A stretch of DNA of 64,000 bases from JACKII01 sp963974445. Lineage in GTDB: Bacteria > Pseudomonadota > Alphaproteobacteria > Bin95. Each line of letters opens with the position of its first letter. The first letter of the stretch is position 1. The notes beneath the pieces are model-generated. The model was not told where the DNA came from. It made no database searches and was given only the letters and a program-made list of their open reading frames with translations. The stretch is taken from the NCBI GenBank assembly GCA_963974445.1, contig CAXBDI010000004.1, forward strand, positions 1 through 64,000, given 5' to 3'. The position numbers and the translations under genes were made by a program. Of the stretch, positions 16,703 to 25,984 are shown in pieces.

Positions 16703-17752
16703 ATGAACGCGATGAATGTCCTGTATTTCGACTATGTCATGGACCCGGTGTTTCTGGAGATGCTGGAGGCCGACGGCGGCTTCGCTATCGACCGCCGCAC
16801 CCTGGCAGCGCCCGAGGTAGAGAATCTGGCCGCACTCAGCAACACCCACGTCTATCAGATCAGTTCCGCCAAGGACGAGTTGCCCAAGGTGTTTTGGGGC
16901 AGTGCGGCCTTGTTCGAGCGCTGCCCGAACATCCTGCTACTGTCGACCTATGGTGCCGGCTATGACGTCTGCGATCTGGAGGCAGCCACGGCTGCCGGGG
17001 TTGCCGTCGTCAATCAGGCCGGCGGCAACCGCGAGGGCGTGGCCGAGCACGCGCTCGCCATGATGCTGACGGTCGCCAAAAAGCTGATCCAGGCCGACCG
17101 CGCCACCCGCCGTGGCGGTATCACCGACCGCACCGCCTTCAAAGGCATCGAACTGCAAGGCAAAACCGTCGGCATTATCGGCATCGGCCATGTCGGCGAG
17201 CGGCTGGCCGCCATGTGCCGCAGCCTGTTCGACTGCCGCATTCTGGCCTTCGACCCCTACCTATCCGCCGACCAGATCGCCGCCAAGGGCGCGGAAAAGG
17301 TGGAGAGTTTGCAAGAACTCGCCGCCGGCAGTGACTTCATCTCGCTCAACTGCCCGCTGACGCCCGAAACCCGCGGCATGGTCGATGCGAGTGTGTTCGA
17401 GGCGATGCAGCCCGGTGCGATCTATGTCGCCACCGCCCGCGGCTATATTCACGATGAGGCAGCCCTCGCCTCGGCCCTCAGCTCCGGCCATCTTGCCGGC
17501 GCCGGCATCGACGTCTGGGATACGGAGCCGCCGCCGACCGACCATCCGTTGCTGGCGATGGATAACGTTATCCTGTCGCCGCACACCGCCGGCGTGACCT
17601 TCGAGAGCCGCCGCAACATCGCCAAAATCACCGCCGAGCAACTGATCGCCATCCGCAATGGCGAAAAGCCGCCGCGCCTCCTCAACCCGGAGGTCTGGCC
17701 CCGGTTTCGAGAGCGCTTTGAAGCAGTCTACGGGCAACGCCCGGCAGACTAA
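16703..17752 (+). CDS. D-isomer-specific 2-hydroxyacid dehydrogenase
   Basis: The 349-residue NAD-dependent enzyme reduces 2-oxo acids to D-2-hydroxy acids or oxidises 3-phosphoglycerate-like substrates. The Rossmann motif is VGIIGIGHVGERL (157-168). The catalytic residues are Arg246 (ATARGYIHDEAAL), Glu275 (DVWDTEPP) and His294 (LSPHTAG). There is no C-terminal ACT domain and serC is absent nearby, so serine biosynthesis is not supported. The frame opens at 16583; the ATG at 16703 is chosen because the family fold starts there and a GGAG lies 12 bases upstream. It converges with folE. Confidence 0.85.
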   Translation: MNAMNVLYFDYVMDPVFLEMLEADGGFAIDRRTLAAPEVENLAALSNTHVYQISSAKDELPKVFWGSAALFERCPNILLLSTYGAGYDVCDLEAATAAGVAVVNQAGGNREGVAEHALAMMLTVAKKLIQADRATRRGGITDRTAFKGIELQGKTVGIIGIGHVGERLAAMCRSLFDCRILAFDPYLSADQIAAKGAEKVESLQELAAGSDFISLNCPLTPETRGMVDASVFEAMQPGAIYVATARGYIHDEAALASALSSGHLAGAGIDVWDTEPPPTDHPLLAMDNVILSPHTAGVTFESRRNIAKITAEQLIAIRNGEKPPRLLNPEVWPRFRERFEAVYGQRPAD

Positions 17753-17778
17753 CAGCCTGCCGCGTCGCCGAACCCGCC

Positions 17779-18435
17779 CTAGCGGTGCGCCACCAGATCG
17801 AGGAACTCCCGGCGCATCACCGGATCGGTCTTGAAAACGCCGCGGGTGCAGGTCGTCAATGTGTCGGCGCCGGGCTTGTGTACGCCGCGGGTCGTCATGC
17901 ACATGTGCGCCGCCTCGATCAGCACGGCCACGCCCTTGGGCTGCAGCACGTTGTTGATGGTATCCGCGATCTGGGCTGTCAGGGTTTCCTGCACCTGCAT
18001 CCGCTTCGCGAACGCATCGACGACCCGCGCCAGCTTGGAGATGCCGACGACGCGCCGGTCGGGCAGATAGGCGACGTGCGCCCGGCCGATAATCGGCACA
18101 ATGTGGTGCTCGCAATGCGACTCCACCCGAATGTCGCGGACGATGATAATTTCGTCGTAGCCGTCGACCTCCTCGAAGGTACGGCCGAGGATATCGACCG
18201 GATCGTCATTGTAGCCGGCAAAGAAATCCTGCCACGCGCCCACCACACGCTTCGGCGTGTCGATCAGGCCCTCGCGGTTGGGGTCTTCGCCGATAAAGGC
18301 AATGAGCGTGCGAACGGCCTCCTTCGCCTCTTCCTTACTCGGGCGCCGGCGGGAGGCCGGGGAGGTGCGATCGTCGGCCATCTGCGGCTCCTCTGCGTAC
18401 GTGCCGGCAGGCGCCGACGTGTCTATTCTGTCCAT
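17779..18435 (-). CDS. folE: GTP cyclohydrolase I
   Basis: The enzyme (218 residues) converts GTP to 7,8-dihydroneopterin triphosphate and formate, the first step of folate (and queuosine-type pterin) synthesis. Landmarks are the zinc-site segment ESHCEHHIVP, the GRAHVAYLP and GISKLARVVDAFAKR stretches, and MTTRGVHKPGADTLTT holding the second zinc cysteine region (AAHMCM). About 30 variable N-terminal residues precede the fold. Two adjacent ATGs follow GGAG; the second (18435) has 7-base spacing and is used here. Downstream folate genes (folK and a DHPS-like gene) are 15 kb away in the same window. Confidence 0.95.
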   Translation of the reverse strand: MDRIDTSAPAGTYAEEPQMADDRTSPASRRRPSKEEAKEAVRTLIAFIGEDPNREGLIDTPKRVVGAWQDFFAGYNDDPVDILGRTFEEVDGYDEIIIVRDIRVESHCEHHIVPIIGRAHVAYLPDRRVVGISKLARVVDAFAKRMQVQETLTAQIADTINNVLQPKGVAVLIEAAHMCMTTRGVHKPGADTLTTCTRGVFKTDPVMRREFLDLVAHR

Positions 18436-18572
18436 CATATTTCTCCGCGCTGCCGGACCGCACCACATAATCGACGGTCCCACAAATTACGTCCATTCCA
18501 GTAGGTTGGATCACTCGCAACGCGAGCCGTTCGATGCTGTGACGAACCTGATACGCACAGAGGCGCCCAGCC

Positions 18573-20075
18573 TTAGGCCGGCGACGTTCGCTTCGCTACC
18601 CTAAACATAAGGATTAACGGCACGCTTGCCAAACAGGCAGCCGTATATAGGGCGAATGCGTTTAAATAGCCCAGCATGCTGGCCTGGCGCAAGATCTCCC
18701 CAGATATTCCTGCCACGCCACGCATAGTGTCCAAGGTCATGCCTGCCGCATCCAGATTTTCGTTGAAGGGCGACGCGTACTCCCGCATGCGCGAGTAGTT
18801 CTCGCCGCGGCTGCGGATCACGGTCGCAACCGACAACGAAATAAAGATGCTGGACCCCAAATTGCGCAGCAAATGGAAGATCGCGGACGACTCCGCCAGA
18901 TAGGCGGGATTGAGCGTGGAGAACGAGGCGACGGTCAACGGTACCCAGAACAAGCCGACCGCCATGCCCTGCAACGCACCGACAAAGGCGACCGTCGCAA
19001 ACGGCACGTTGTGGTCGAAGGTCATCATAATAAGGCCGCTCAACGCCTGGATTCCCACACCGATGCCCATGCCGATGCGCGGGTCGACCCGCGCGATAAA
19101 CATCGCCGAGAAAAAACCCGCCAGCGCGCCGATACCGCGGGCGCCCAGCAACTCGCCGATGACCGAGTTTGGATAGCCCATCAGGCCCTGCAACATCGGT
19201 GGAAACAGCACCATCGGCGTGAAATTCAACATGCCATAGATGAAGACCGTCATCAGCCCCAGCGCGTAGTTGCGGTTCAGCAGCAGGCTGGGCGTCAGGA
19301 ACGGTTTGGCCGTCGTCAGCGAATGGACGATGAACACGTACAGCGCCAGCGCGCCCAGCGATGCCTCGATCACAATCTCCAGACTGTCGAACCAGTCCTG
19401 GCGCTGGCCGCGGTCCAGCATCAACTGGACGGAGGCAATTGCAACAGCCAGGGCGAGAAACCCGGTCCAATCCAGCTTGACGTTCGACTGGCGGCCCTTG
19501 TCCGACAATAGAAAATAAAGGCCGATGACCGCTGCTATTCCCACCGGCACGATCATGTAAAAGGCATAACGCCACGAGTAAACGTCCGCCAGATAGCCAC
19601 CCAGGATCGGGCCAAGCACCGGGCCGATGACCACACCCATGCCGAAGATCGACGTCGCCTGGCCGTGCTGCTCCTTCGGGTAGGTATCCAGGATGGTCGC
19701 CTGCGCCAGCGGAATCAGCGGCGCGCCCAATGCGCCTTGCAGCACCCGATACAGCACCAAAGTTTCCAGGGATTCCGCCATACCGCACAGCAACGTCGCG
19801 GCCGTGAACCCTGCCTGGCAATAGATCATCACATTGCGCCGGCCAAACCGGGCCGTCAGCCAGCCGGTCATCGGTGTCATGATTGCCGTGGCCAGGATAT
19901 TGAACGTCATCACCCAGGCGATCTGGTCTTGGGTGGCGGACAGCGAGCCCTGCATCTGCGGCAGGATCACGGAGACAACCAGCACCGTCGTCCCATAGAG
20001 CGTGGTCGCCATCGTGACCACGCCCAGTACCATGGCCCGCTTTAGCGGTGTGTCGGCAACGATCCCACCGGCCAC
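18573..20075 (-). CDS. DHA2-type MFS efflux transporter, second copy (EmrB-like)
   Basis: This 500-residue inner-membrane antiporter shows the EmrB pattern: TTLYGTTVLVVSVILPQM, the QIAWVMTFNILATAI segment, motif A-like GWLTARFGRRNV, and motif C GMGVVIGPVLGPILGGYL followed by SWRYAFYMIVPVG. About 14 membrane segments are expected. It follows an SDR gene with a 12-base gap at the end of the long leftward array. No EmrA partner lies nearby. Substrate unknown. Confidence 0.87.
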   Translation of the reverse strand: MAGGIVADTPLKRAMVLGVVTMATTLYGTTVLVVSVILPQMQGSLSATQDQIAWVMTFNILATAIMTPMTGWLTARFGRRNVMIYCQAGFTAATLLCGMAESLETLVLYRVLQGALGAPLIPLAQATILDTYPKEQHGQATSIFGMGVVIGPVLGPILGGYLADVYSWRYAFYMIVPVGIAAVIGLYFLLSDKGRQSNVKLDWTGFLALAVAIASVQLMLDRGQRQDWFDSLEIVIEASLGALALYVFIVHSLTTAKPFLTPSLLLNRNYALGLMTVFIYGMLNFTPMVLFPPMLQGLMGYPNSVIGELLGARGIGALAGFFSAMFIARVDPRIGMGIGVGIQALSGLIMMTFDHNVPFATVAFVGALQGMAVGLFWVPLTVASFSTLNPAYLAESSAIFHLLRNLGSSIFISLSVATVIRSRGENYSRMREYASPFNENLDAAGMTLDTMRGVAGISGEILRQASMLGYLNAFALYTAACLASVPLILMFRVAKRTSPA

Positions 20076-20087
20076 AACGCCGCCGAT

Positions 20088-20807
20088 CTAGCCGTAGGCG
20101 CGGGCGACTTGCCCATGCATGGTGCACGCCGCTTCCGCAAGGGAGACGAACACTGGCGCGACGGCTTCCGGCGGCCGCACCGTTTCCGGGTCCTCGCCCG
20201 GAAATGCCTGCTCGCGCATGGCGGTCCGCACGGTGCCCGGGTCCAGCAGGTTGGCGCGGATGGAAGTTTTCACAACCTCTTTCGCATAGCTGGACACCAG
20301 GGTCTCCAGCGCCGCCTTGCTGGCGGCATAGGCGGCCCAATAGGCGAACGCATCCATGGCGGCGGCGCTGGTCACCATAATGACACGGCCAGCCTCGGAG
20401 AGGCGCAAACCTGGATCGAAGGCGCGCAGCAGCCGCCAATTGGCGGTCACGTTCAGGTCCATCGCCGCCTGCCAGTCCTTCGGACTCAGGTGGCCGACCG
20501 GTGTCAGCGGCGGCAGCACGCCGGCATTGCCGACCAGTATGTCCAAGCGGCCGAAACGCCCGGCAACAGCCGCCGCCATGCGATCGATCTCGTCGAATTG
20601 GGTGAGGTCGAGCGGCACCAGAGTCGCCTCGCCACCGGCAGCGCGCACCCGGTCGTCGGTTTCCTCCAGCCCGCCTTGGGTACGCGCGACCAGGATCAGG
20701 TGGGCGCCCTCAGCCGCAAACCGCTCCGCCACCGCCGCGCCCAGCCCTCGCGACGCGCCGGTGATCAGGGCGATACGTCCGGCGAGTCGTCCCTCAGACT
20801 TCTGCAT
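20088..20807 (-). CDS. Short-chain dehydrogenase/reductase
   Basis: The 239-residue NAD(P)-dependent oxidoreductase has the cofactor motif LITGASRGLGAA (about residue 16), the NAG motif in ILVGNAGVLPP, the serine in VTSAAAMDAF and the catalytic pair in YWAAYAASK. The substrate is unknown. Three successive ATGs follow a GGAG; the third (20807) has the best spacing. It overlaps no neighbour and starts 14 bases after purF. In related genomes an SDR often sits directly behind purF; whether it serves purine metabolism is not known. Confidence 0.88.
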   Translation of the reverse strand: MQKSEGRLAGRIALITGASRGLGAAVAERFAAEGAHLILVARTQGGLEETDDRVRAAGGEATLVPLDLTQFDEIDRMAAAVAGRFGRLDILVGNAGVLPPLTPVGHLSPKDWQAAMDLNVTANWRLLRAFDPGLRLSEAGRVIMVTSAAAMDAFAYWAAYAASKAALETLVSSYAKEVVKTSIRANLLDPGTVRTAMREQAFPGEDPETVRPPEAVAPVFVSLAEAACTMHGQVARAYG

Positions 20808-20821
20808 CATCATCGCTCCGG

Positions 20822-22342
20822 TTACACCAATTCGGGCCGCTCGCGCTTGCCGGCCGCGCCGTGGTCGCGGTCCAGCAGGCGCACCGGATAGTCGCCGGTA
20901 AAGCAGGCATCGCAATAGAAGGGGGCCGCCTTGTCTCTGCGCTCCTGCCCCATGGCCCGGTACAGACCGTCGATGGAGATGAAGGCCAGGCTATCGACGC
21001 CGATTTCCTTGGCGATGCCCTCCGGATCGAGGCGGGCGGCAATCAACTCATCCCGCTCCGGCGTGTCGATGCCGTAGTAGCAAGGGTGCGCGATCGGCGG
21101 CGAAGAGATGCGCATGTGGATTTCCCGGGCCCCGGCGCTCCGCATCATCTCGATGATCTTGCGGCTGGTGGTGCCGCGGACGATGCTGTCGTCGACCAGC
21201 ACGATCCGCTTGCCCTCGACCATGGCCCGGTTCGGATTGTGCTTCAGCTTAACGCCCAAATGGCGGATTTGCGCCGTCGGCTCGATAAACGTGCGCCCGA
21301 CATAGTGGTTGCGGATGATGCCGTATTCGAACGGCACGCCGGCCGCCGCAGCATAGCCGATGGCGGCAGGCACTCCGGAATCCGGCACCGGCACCACGAC
21401 GTCAACGCCACCCGGCGGATGCGATTCCCGCGATAACTCCGCACCGATGCGTTTGCGGGCTTCGTAAACGCTCGTGCCCTCCATCAGGCTGTCGGGTCTG
21501 GCGAAATAGATAAACTCGAACACGCAGAACCGGCTCGGTTTCTTCGGGAATGGAAAGTGCGAGTGCAGGCCCTCGGCGTCGATGACCACCAGTTCGCCCG
21601 GCGCCACGTCGCGCACGTATTCTGCGCCGATAATGTCGAAGGCACAGGTCTCCGAAGCCAAAATATGTGCGTCCCCCAGCCGGCCCAGCACCAGCGGGCG
21701 AATGCCCAGCGGGTCGCGCACACCGATCAGCTTTTTCTGCGACAACGCGACCAGACTGTAAGCGCCCTCCACCTGGTGCAAGGCGTCGATCAGGCGATCC
21801 ACTAGAGATTCCCGTACACTGCGCGCGATCAGGTGAACGATCACTTCGGTATCGGTGGTGGACTGGAACAGCGACCCGCCGGACAGCAGCTTTTGATGCA
21901 GCGCGCGGGCGTTGGTGAGGTTGCCGTTGTGGGCGATGGCGAACCCGCCGAAGGCGAACTCAGCGAACAGCGGTTGAATATTGTGGACAGCGCCCTCGCC
22001 CGTCGTCGCATAGCGGTTGTGGCCGATGGCGGCATAACCGAGCAGCCGGGAAATGACATCTTCCTTGTTCAGCACATCGCCGACCTCGCCGACGCCGCGT
22101 TGGGCATGAAAACGCTTGCCGTCGAAGCTGACAATGCCCGTCGCCTCCTGCCCGCGGTGCTGCAGCGCGTGCAGCCCGAGCGTGGTGTGCGCCGCCGCCT
22201 CCTCCGCACCATAAATGCCGAACACCGCGCATTCTTCGCGCGGGCCTTCCTCGTCGATCTGGCAGATTGTCGTTGCAGCCGCTGGGTTTAAGGGCATTGG
22301 GTCCTCGGCCATTGCGTCAGGCTTATTGCCTCGTCGCGTCAT
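20822..22342 (-). CDS. purF: Amidophosphoribosyltransferase
   Basis: PurF makes 5-phosphoribosylamine from PRPP and glutamine, the committed step of purine synthesis. It is an N-terminal-nucleophile amidotransferase: Cys38 in EECAVFGIYG would be exposed by removing a 37-residue propeptide. The glutaminase part has LHALQHRGQEATGI and AIAHNGNLTN. The phosphoribosyltransferase part has the PRPP loop KRIVLVDDSIVRGTTS. The ATG at 22342 is chosen because AGGAG lies 7 bases upstream; it overlaps the 3' end of cvpA by 20 bases. The length (506 residues) is normal. Confidence 0.95.
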   Translation of the reverse strand: MTRRGNKPDAMAEDPMPLNPAAATTICQIDEEGPREECAVFGIYGAEEAAAHTTLGLHALQHRGQEATGIVSFDGKRFHAQRGVGEVGDVLNKEDVISRLLGYAAIGHNRYATTGEGAVHNIQPLFAEFAFGGFAIAHNGNLTNARALHQKLLSGGSLFQSTTDTEVIVHLIARSVRESLVDRLIDALHQVEGAYSLVALSQKKLIGVRDPLGIRPLVLGRLGDAHILASETCAFDIIGAEYVRDVAPGELVVIDAEGLHSHFPFPKKPSRFCVFEFIYFARPDSLMEGTSVYEARKRIGAELSRESHPPGGVDVVVPVPDSGVPAAIGYAAAAGVPFEYGIIRNHYVGRTFIEPTAQIRHLGVKLKHNPNRAMVEGKRIVLVDDSIVRGTTSRKIIEMMRSAGAREIHMRISSPPIAHPCYYGIDTPERDELIAARLDPEGIAKEIGVDSLAFISIDGLYRAMGQERRDKAAPFYCDACFTGDYPVRLLDRDHGAAGKRERPELV

Positions 22343-23018
22343 CGCCAGTCTCCTGTGCAGCGCGAAGCAGTCTGTCGAGGCCGCGCCGTGCATCAGCGTT
22401 ATAGCCGGGATCGCCACCGCCTGCACGGTTTTCCGGAACCGACGGCGCCGGCGCGTTGAATCCCTGCCGCAGCCGGTCCATTTCGGAACGCAGCCGATCC
22501 TCCGCCGCTTCCTCCGACTTGGTTCTCCAACCTTGCGGCAATTGCTTTTCCAACTCGCGTGCAGCTTCCCGCAGCATCGGCGTCACCTTGGCGCGATCCA
22601 GCCATTGCGGTTGCTCGTCCTGCGGCACAAACCAGGCAAATGCCATATAGGCGACGACCAACAACAGGATGCCGCGCAGAATGCCGAACAGAAAACCCGC
22701 AGCACGGTCGATGGCGTTGTGCTCGGAACCGGCAATCGCCTCGGCAATCGCGCCGCTGACCAGGCGCAGCGCGATGAACGAGACGAAGAACACCCCTACC
22801 CCCGCCGCCAGATCCGCCGCCAACTGCGTCTCGATATGCTGGCGCACGAACGTGCTGGCCTGCGGGTAGAAGTACGCGGTGGCCACCACCGCGCCGATCC
22901 ACGTCGCCAGCGAAAACAGCTCGCGCACGAAACCGCGCAGATAGGCGATCCATGCCGACAGCAGCACCACCGCCGCGGCGATGCCGTCCAGCACATAAAA
23001 ATCGTTCAGGTCCGGCAT
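22323..23018 (-). CDS. cvpA: CvpA family membrane protein
   Basis: The 231-residue inner-membrane protein has four hydrophobic segments (about 10-28, 32-50, 67-90, 104-127) and a polar C-terminal tail rich in Arg, Glu and Pro. It has the usual CvpA start with DGIAAAVVLLSAWIAYLRGFVRE. CvpA is needed for colicin V production in E. coli and more generally for envelope integrity under bile or stress; its molecular role is unsettled. It overlaps purF by 20 bases and starts 6 bases after radA, the usual arrangement in this lineage. Confidence 0.9.
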   Translation of the reverse strand: MPDLNDFYVLDGIAAAVVLLSAWIAYLRGFVRELFSLATWIGAVVATAYFYPQASTFVRQHIETQLAADLAAGVGVFFVSFIALRLVSGAIAEAIAGSEHNAIDRAAGFLFGILRGILLLVVAYMAFAWFVPQDEQPQWLDRAKVTPMLREAARELEKQLPQGWRTKSEEAAEDRLRSEMDRLRQGFNAPAPSVPENRAGGGDPGYNADARRGLDRLLRAAQETGDDATRQ

Positions 23019-23024
23019 GGGTCG

Positions 23025-24416
23025 TTAGCCACCTTCGCGCAACCATTCGGTAAGGTCGGATAGACGGGGGATACGGACCGACGCAAGCGCGCCATGGGCC
23101 GCATCCGTTCGCGCTCCATTGCCTGGCGCGAGAGCGGCCAACGCCCGGCCAAAGCCCAGACGCTCCGCCTCGCGCAATCGCGCTGCCTCCTGCCCGACAG
23201 GCCGCAGTTCGCCGGAAAGGCCGACCTCGCCGAACAGCACGACATCGCGCGGCACCGGCTTGTCGATCAGTGCGGAGACCAGCGCCGCCGCCGCCGCCAG
23301 GTCCGCTGCGGGCTCCGCCAACCGCAACCCGCCGGCAACATTTAGGAAGACATCGCGCCCTTGAAAGTCGTAGAGGCAGCGGCTTTCCAGCACAGCGATC
23401 ACCATGGCCAGCCTGGCCGAGTCCCACCCGACCGCGGTCCGTCTGGGCGTCGCATAGCCTGGCTGGCCGACCAGCGCCTGAATTTCCACCAGCAGCGGCC
23501 GCGTGCCCTCGATACCGGCGAACACGGCGGAGCCGCTGAGCGCCGGACCATCGGCATCGCGCGCACCCAGAAACATGGCGGATGGGTTCGGCACTTCGGA
23601 CAGACCCAGCCCGGTCATCTCAAACACGCCGATCTCATCGGTCGGGCCGAAGCGATTCTTGACAGCGCGCAGGATGCGGTACTGGTGGCTGCGGTCGCCC
23701 TCGAAATAGAGGACAGTATCCACCAGATGCTCCAGCACGCGCGGGCCGGCGATGGAGCCGTCCTTGGTCACGTGGCCGACCAGCACGACCGGCACGTTCT
23801 GTTTCTTGGCCGCCTGATTGAGTTCGTGGCCGGCGGCTTTCACCTGGCTGACGGTGCCGGGGGCGGACTCGATGGTCTCCACCGCCATGGTCTGGATCGA
23901 ATCGATCACCACCAACGCGTAATCCGAAGATATGCTGCTGCAGATCGTGCCGACGGCTGTCGCCGAGGCCAGATCGACGCCAGCGTCGCCAAGGCCAAGG
24001 CGCGCGGCGCGCATCCGCACCTGACCCACGCCCTCCTCGCCAGAGACGTAGAGCACTCGTTTGCCGCTAGCGCTCGCCGCTCTCGCCGCCACCTGCAGCA
24101 ACAAGGTCGACTTGCCGATGCCCGGGTCGCCGCCGATCAGCAAGCAGCCGCCGGGCACCAGCCCGCCGCCGCAGACGTGGTCGAACTCTTTAATGCCGGT
24201 TTTCAGGCGCGGCAGTGGCTTGTCCTGGCCGGAGAGCGCCACCACGTCCAACCGGCCGGTCAGGGTTCGCGGCCCACTGGATGAGGCCGCCTGGATCACC
24301 GGCTCCTCGGCAATGGTGTTCCACTCGCCGCAGCCGCTGCATTGCCCCGACCAGCGGCCATGGGTGGTGCCGCAGGACTGACAGACAAAGACAGCGCGGG
24401 TTTTGGCCTTGGCCAT
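23025..24416 (-). CDS. radA: DNA repair protein RadA
   Basis: RadA (463 residues) is a RecA-related ATPase and helicase that promotes branch migration in recombinational repair. It shows the N-terminal zinc finger (Cys12, Cys15, Cys26, Cys29), Walker A GGDPGIGKST (about 95-104), the RadA-specific KNRFG motif in RAVKNRFGPTDE, and a C-terminal Lon-like domain (VFLNVAGGLRLAEPAADLA, then the GEVGLSGELRPV segment). The upstream frame extension to 24473 lies inside the preceding ABC gene, so the ATG at 24416 with a nearby AGGA is used. Confidence 0.95.
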   Translation of the reverse strand: MAKAKTRAVFVCQSCGTTHGRWSGQCSGCGEWNTIAEEPVIQAASSSGPRTLTGRLDVVALSGQDKPLPRLKTGIKEFDHVCGGGLVPGGCLLIGGDPGIGKSTLLLQVAARAASASGKRVLYVSGEEGVGQVRMRAARLGLGDAGVDLASATAVGTICSSISSDYALVVIDSIQTMAVETIESAPGTVSQVKAAGHELNQAAKKQNVPVVLVGHVTKDGSIAGPRVLEHLVDTVLYFEGDRSHQYRILRAVKNRFGPTDEIGVFEMTGLGLSEVPNPSAMFLGARDADGPALSGSAVFAGIEGTRPLLVEIQALVGQPGYATPRRTAVGWDSARLAMVIAVLESRCLYDFQGRDVFLNVAGGLRLAEPAADLAAAAALVSALIDKPVPRDVVLFGEVGLSGELRPVGQEAARLREAERLGFGRALAALAPGNGARTDAAHGALASVRIPRLSDLTEWLREGG

Positions 24417-24423
24417 ACTATTC

Positions 24424-25188
24424 CTAATCGCTCGGCAATGCCGGCACCGGGATGGGGCCTTCCAGCCGGCCATGCACGAATTGATCGACCACCGGGTCGC
24501 CGCTCTCCATCAACTCGCCAATCGGCCCGCTCCAGGCGATTTCGCCCTCATATAGCATGGCCGCATGGTCGCCGATCCGGCGCGCTGACGCGATGTCGTG
24601 GGTAATCGTCACCGCCGTCGCGCCGATATCGTCGATGGTCGAGCGGATCAGCGCGTCGATCTGCCGGCCGACCAGAGCGTCCAGCCCGGTGGTAGGCTCG
24701 TCGAACAGCAGCACGTCTGGCTCCGCCGCAATGGCGCGGGCGAGGGCGATGCGCTTTTGCGCGCCGGTCGATAGCTCCCCCGGCAAGACGCCGGCAATGT
24801 GTTCGTCGAGGCCGACGCGCTCCAGCCAGCCGGCCGCGGTCTTGCGCGCCTCGCGCCGCGACACCTGGCCGAAGCGCAGGCTGGCGAACATCACGTTTTC
24901 CCACACCGGCAGGCTGTCGAGCAGGGCTGCGTGCTGAAACAATACGCCGAAGCGTTTGTTTATATCCGCCCGCGCCTGCCCCTCCAGCCCGATCAGGTCG
25001 TCGCCCTCCAGCGTGATGGTCCCGGCATCGGGCGCAATAAAGCCCATGATGCATTTCAGCGTCACCGACTTGCCCGAGCCCGACCCGCCCAAGATCACCA
25101 GCGAGTCGCCGCGCGCCACCTCCAGATCGACGCCACGCAAAACATGATTGCTGCCAAAGCTTTTGGTGAGGCCCTTAATGCTCAACAT
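24424..25188 (-). CDS. mlaF: MlaF-type ABC transporter ATPase
   Basis: The 254-residue ATPase has Walker A LGGSGSGKS, the signature-region variant GELSTGAQKRIALARAIA, Walker B VLLFDEPTTGLD and the switch VTHDIASA. These fit the MlaF/Ttg2A/Mkl group, which powers phospholipid or sterol movement between inner and outer membranes. The signature reads LSTGAQKR rather than the classical LSGGQ; MlaF homologues also deviate at this site. It follows mlaE by 19 bases. No mlaD, mlaB or mlaC is adjacent. Confidence 0.85.
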   Translation of the reverse strand: MLSIKGLTKSFGSNHVLRGVDLEVARGDSLVILGGSGSGKSVTLKCIMGFIAPDAGTITLEGDDLIGLEGQARADINKRFGVLFQHAALLDSLPVWENVMFASLRFGQVSRREARKTAAGWLERVGLDEHIAGVLPGELSTGAQKRIALARAIAAEPDVLLFDEPTTGLDALVGRQIDALIRSTIDDIGATAVTITHDIASARRIGDHAAMLYEGEIAWSGPIGELMESGDPVVDQFVHGRLEGPIPVPALPSD

Positions 25189-25207
25189 AAGTTGACTAAC
25201 ATTAGCA

Positions 25208-25984
25208 TCAGTTCGAGAAAAACAGCTCTGTCACGAAGTAGTTCGCGATCAGGATCAGGATGGCGGACGAGACCACCGCCTGCGTCGTCGCCCGCCCAAC
25301 GCCTTGCGCGCCGCCGGTGGAGCGATAGCCGTGGTAACAGCCCATCAGGGTGACGATGAAACCGTAGACCGCGGCCTTGGTCAGGCCGCTGGCCACGTCC
25401 TCTGTCTCCAGCACGTCCCAGGTCTGGCGCAGGTAGGTGGCGGAGTTGAAGCCCAGCTTGTAGACGCCGACGATATAGCCGCCCATCACGCCGATAATGC
25501 TGCCAACCGCGACCAGGAAGGGCATCATGAAGATGCCGGCGACCAAGCGCGGCGCCACCAGATAGCTGAAGGGGTTGGTCGAAAGCGCCTCCAGCGCGTC
25601 GATCTGCTCGGTCACGCGCATGGTGCCGATCTCGGCGGCCATCGCCGCACCGATCCGCCCGGCGACCATCAGGCCCGCCAGCACCGGCGCCAGCTCCCGG
25701 ACGATGGACAGCACGACCACCATGGCCACCGCCCCCTCCGCCGAGAAGCGGCTGAAGCCGGAATAGCTTTGCAACGCCAGCACCATGCCGCTGAACAGAG
25801 TCGTCAGCGTGACGACCGGCAGCGACAGATAGCCGATGTCGATAAAGTGGCGGGCATAGTTGCGCCAGAAGAACGGCGGCCGCACCACGTGCGAAAGCCC
25901 GGTGGCGGCGAATACTAAGACACTGCCGATGGTCTGGAAAAAATCCAGGACGAATCGGCCAACGAGGGCAAACGGATTGATCAC
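25208..25984 (-). CDS. mlaE: MlaE-type ABC transporter permease
   Basis: The 258-residue protein has about six hydrophobic segments and the MlaE/YrbE signatures: FWRNYARHFIDIGYLSLPVVTLTTLFSGMVLALQ in split form, the LAPVLAGLMVAGRIGAAMAAEIGTM region and EQIDALEALSTNPF. It forms the membrane channel of a lipid transporter with the adjacent ATPase. A GTG start at 25984 directly follows the alr stop (25985-25987), preceded by AGGA at 8 bases, so the two genes are probably translationally coupled. Confidence 0.88.
   Translation of the reverse strand: MINPFALVGRFVLDFFQTIGSVLVFAATGLSHVVRPPFFWRNYARHFIDIGYLSLPVVTLTTLFSGMVLALQSYSGFSRFSAEGAVAMVVVLSIVRELAPVLAGLMVAGRIGAAMAAEIGTMRVTEQIDALEALSTNPFSYLVAPRLVAGIFMMPFLVAVGSIIGVMGGYIVGVYKLGFNSATYLRQTWDVLETEDVASGLTKAAVYGFIVTLMGCYHGYRSTGGAQGVGRATTQAVVSSAILILIANYFVTELFFSN

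Noticed and set aside
18601..20439. 612-codon minus frame overlapping the second MFS gene and the SDR
   Set aside because: It runs out of frame through two real genes on the same strand; membrane and SDR motifs are in the other frames.
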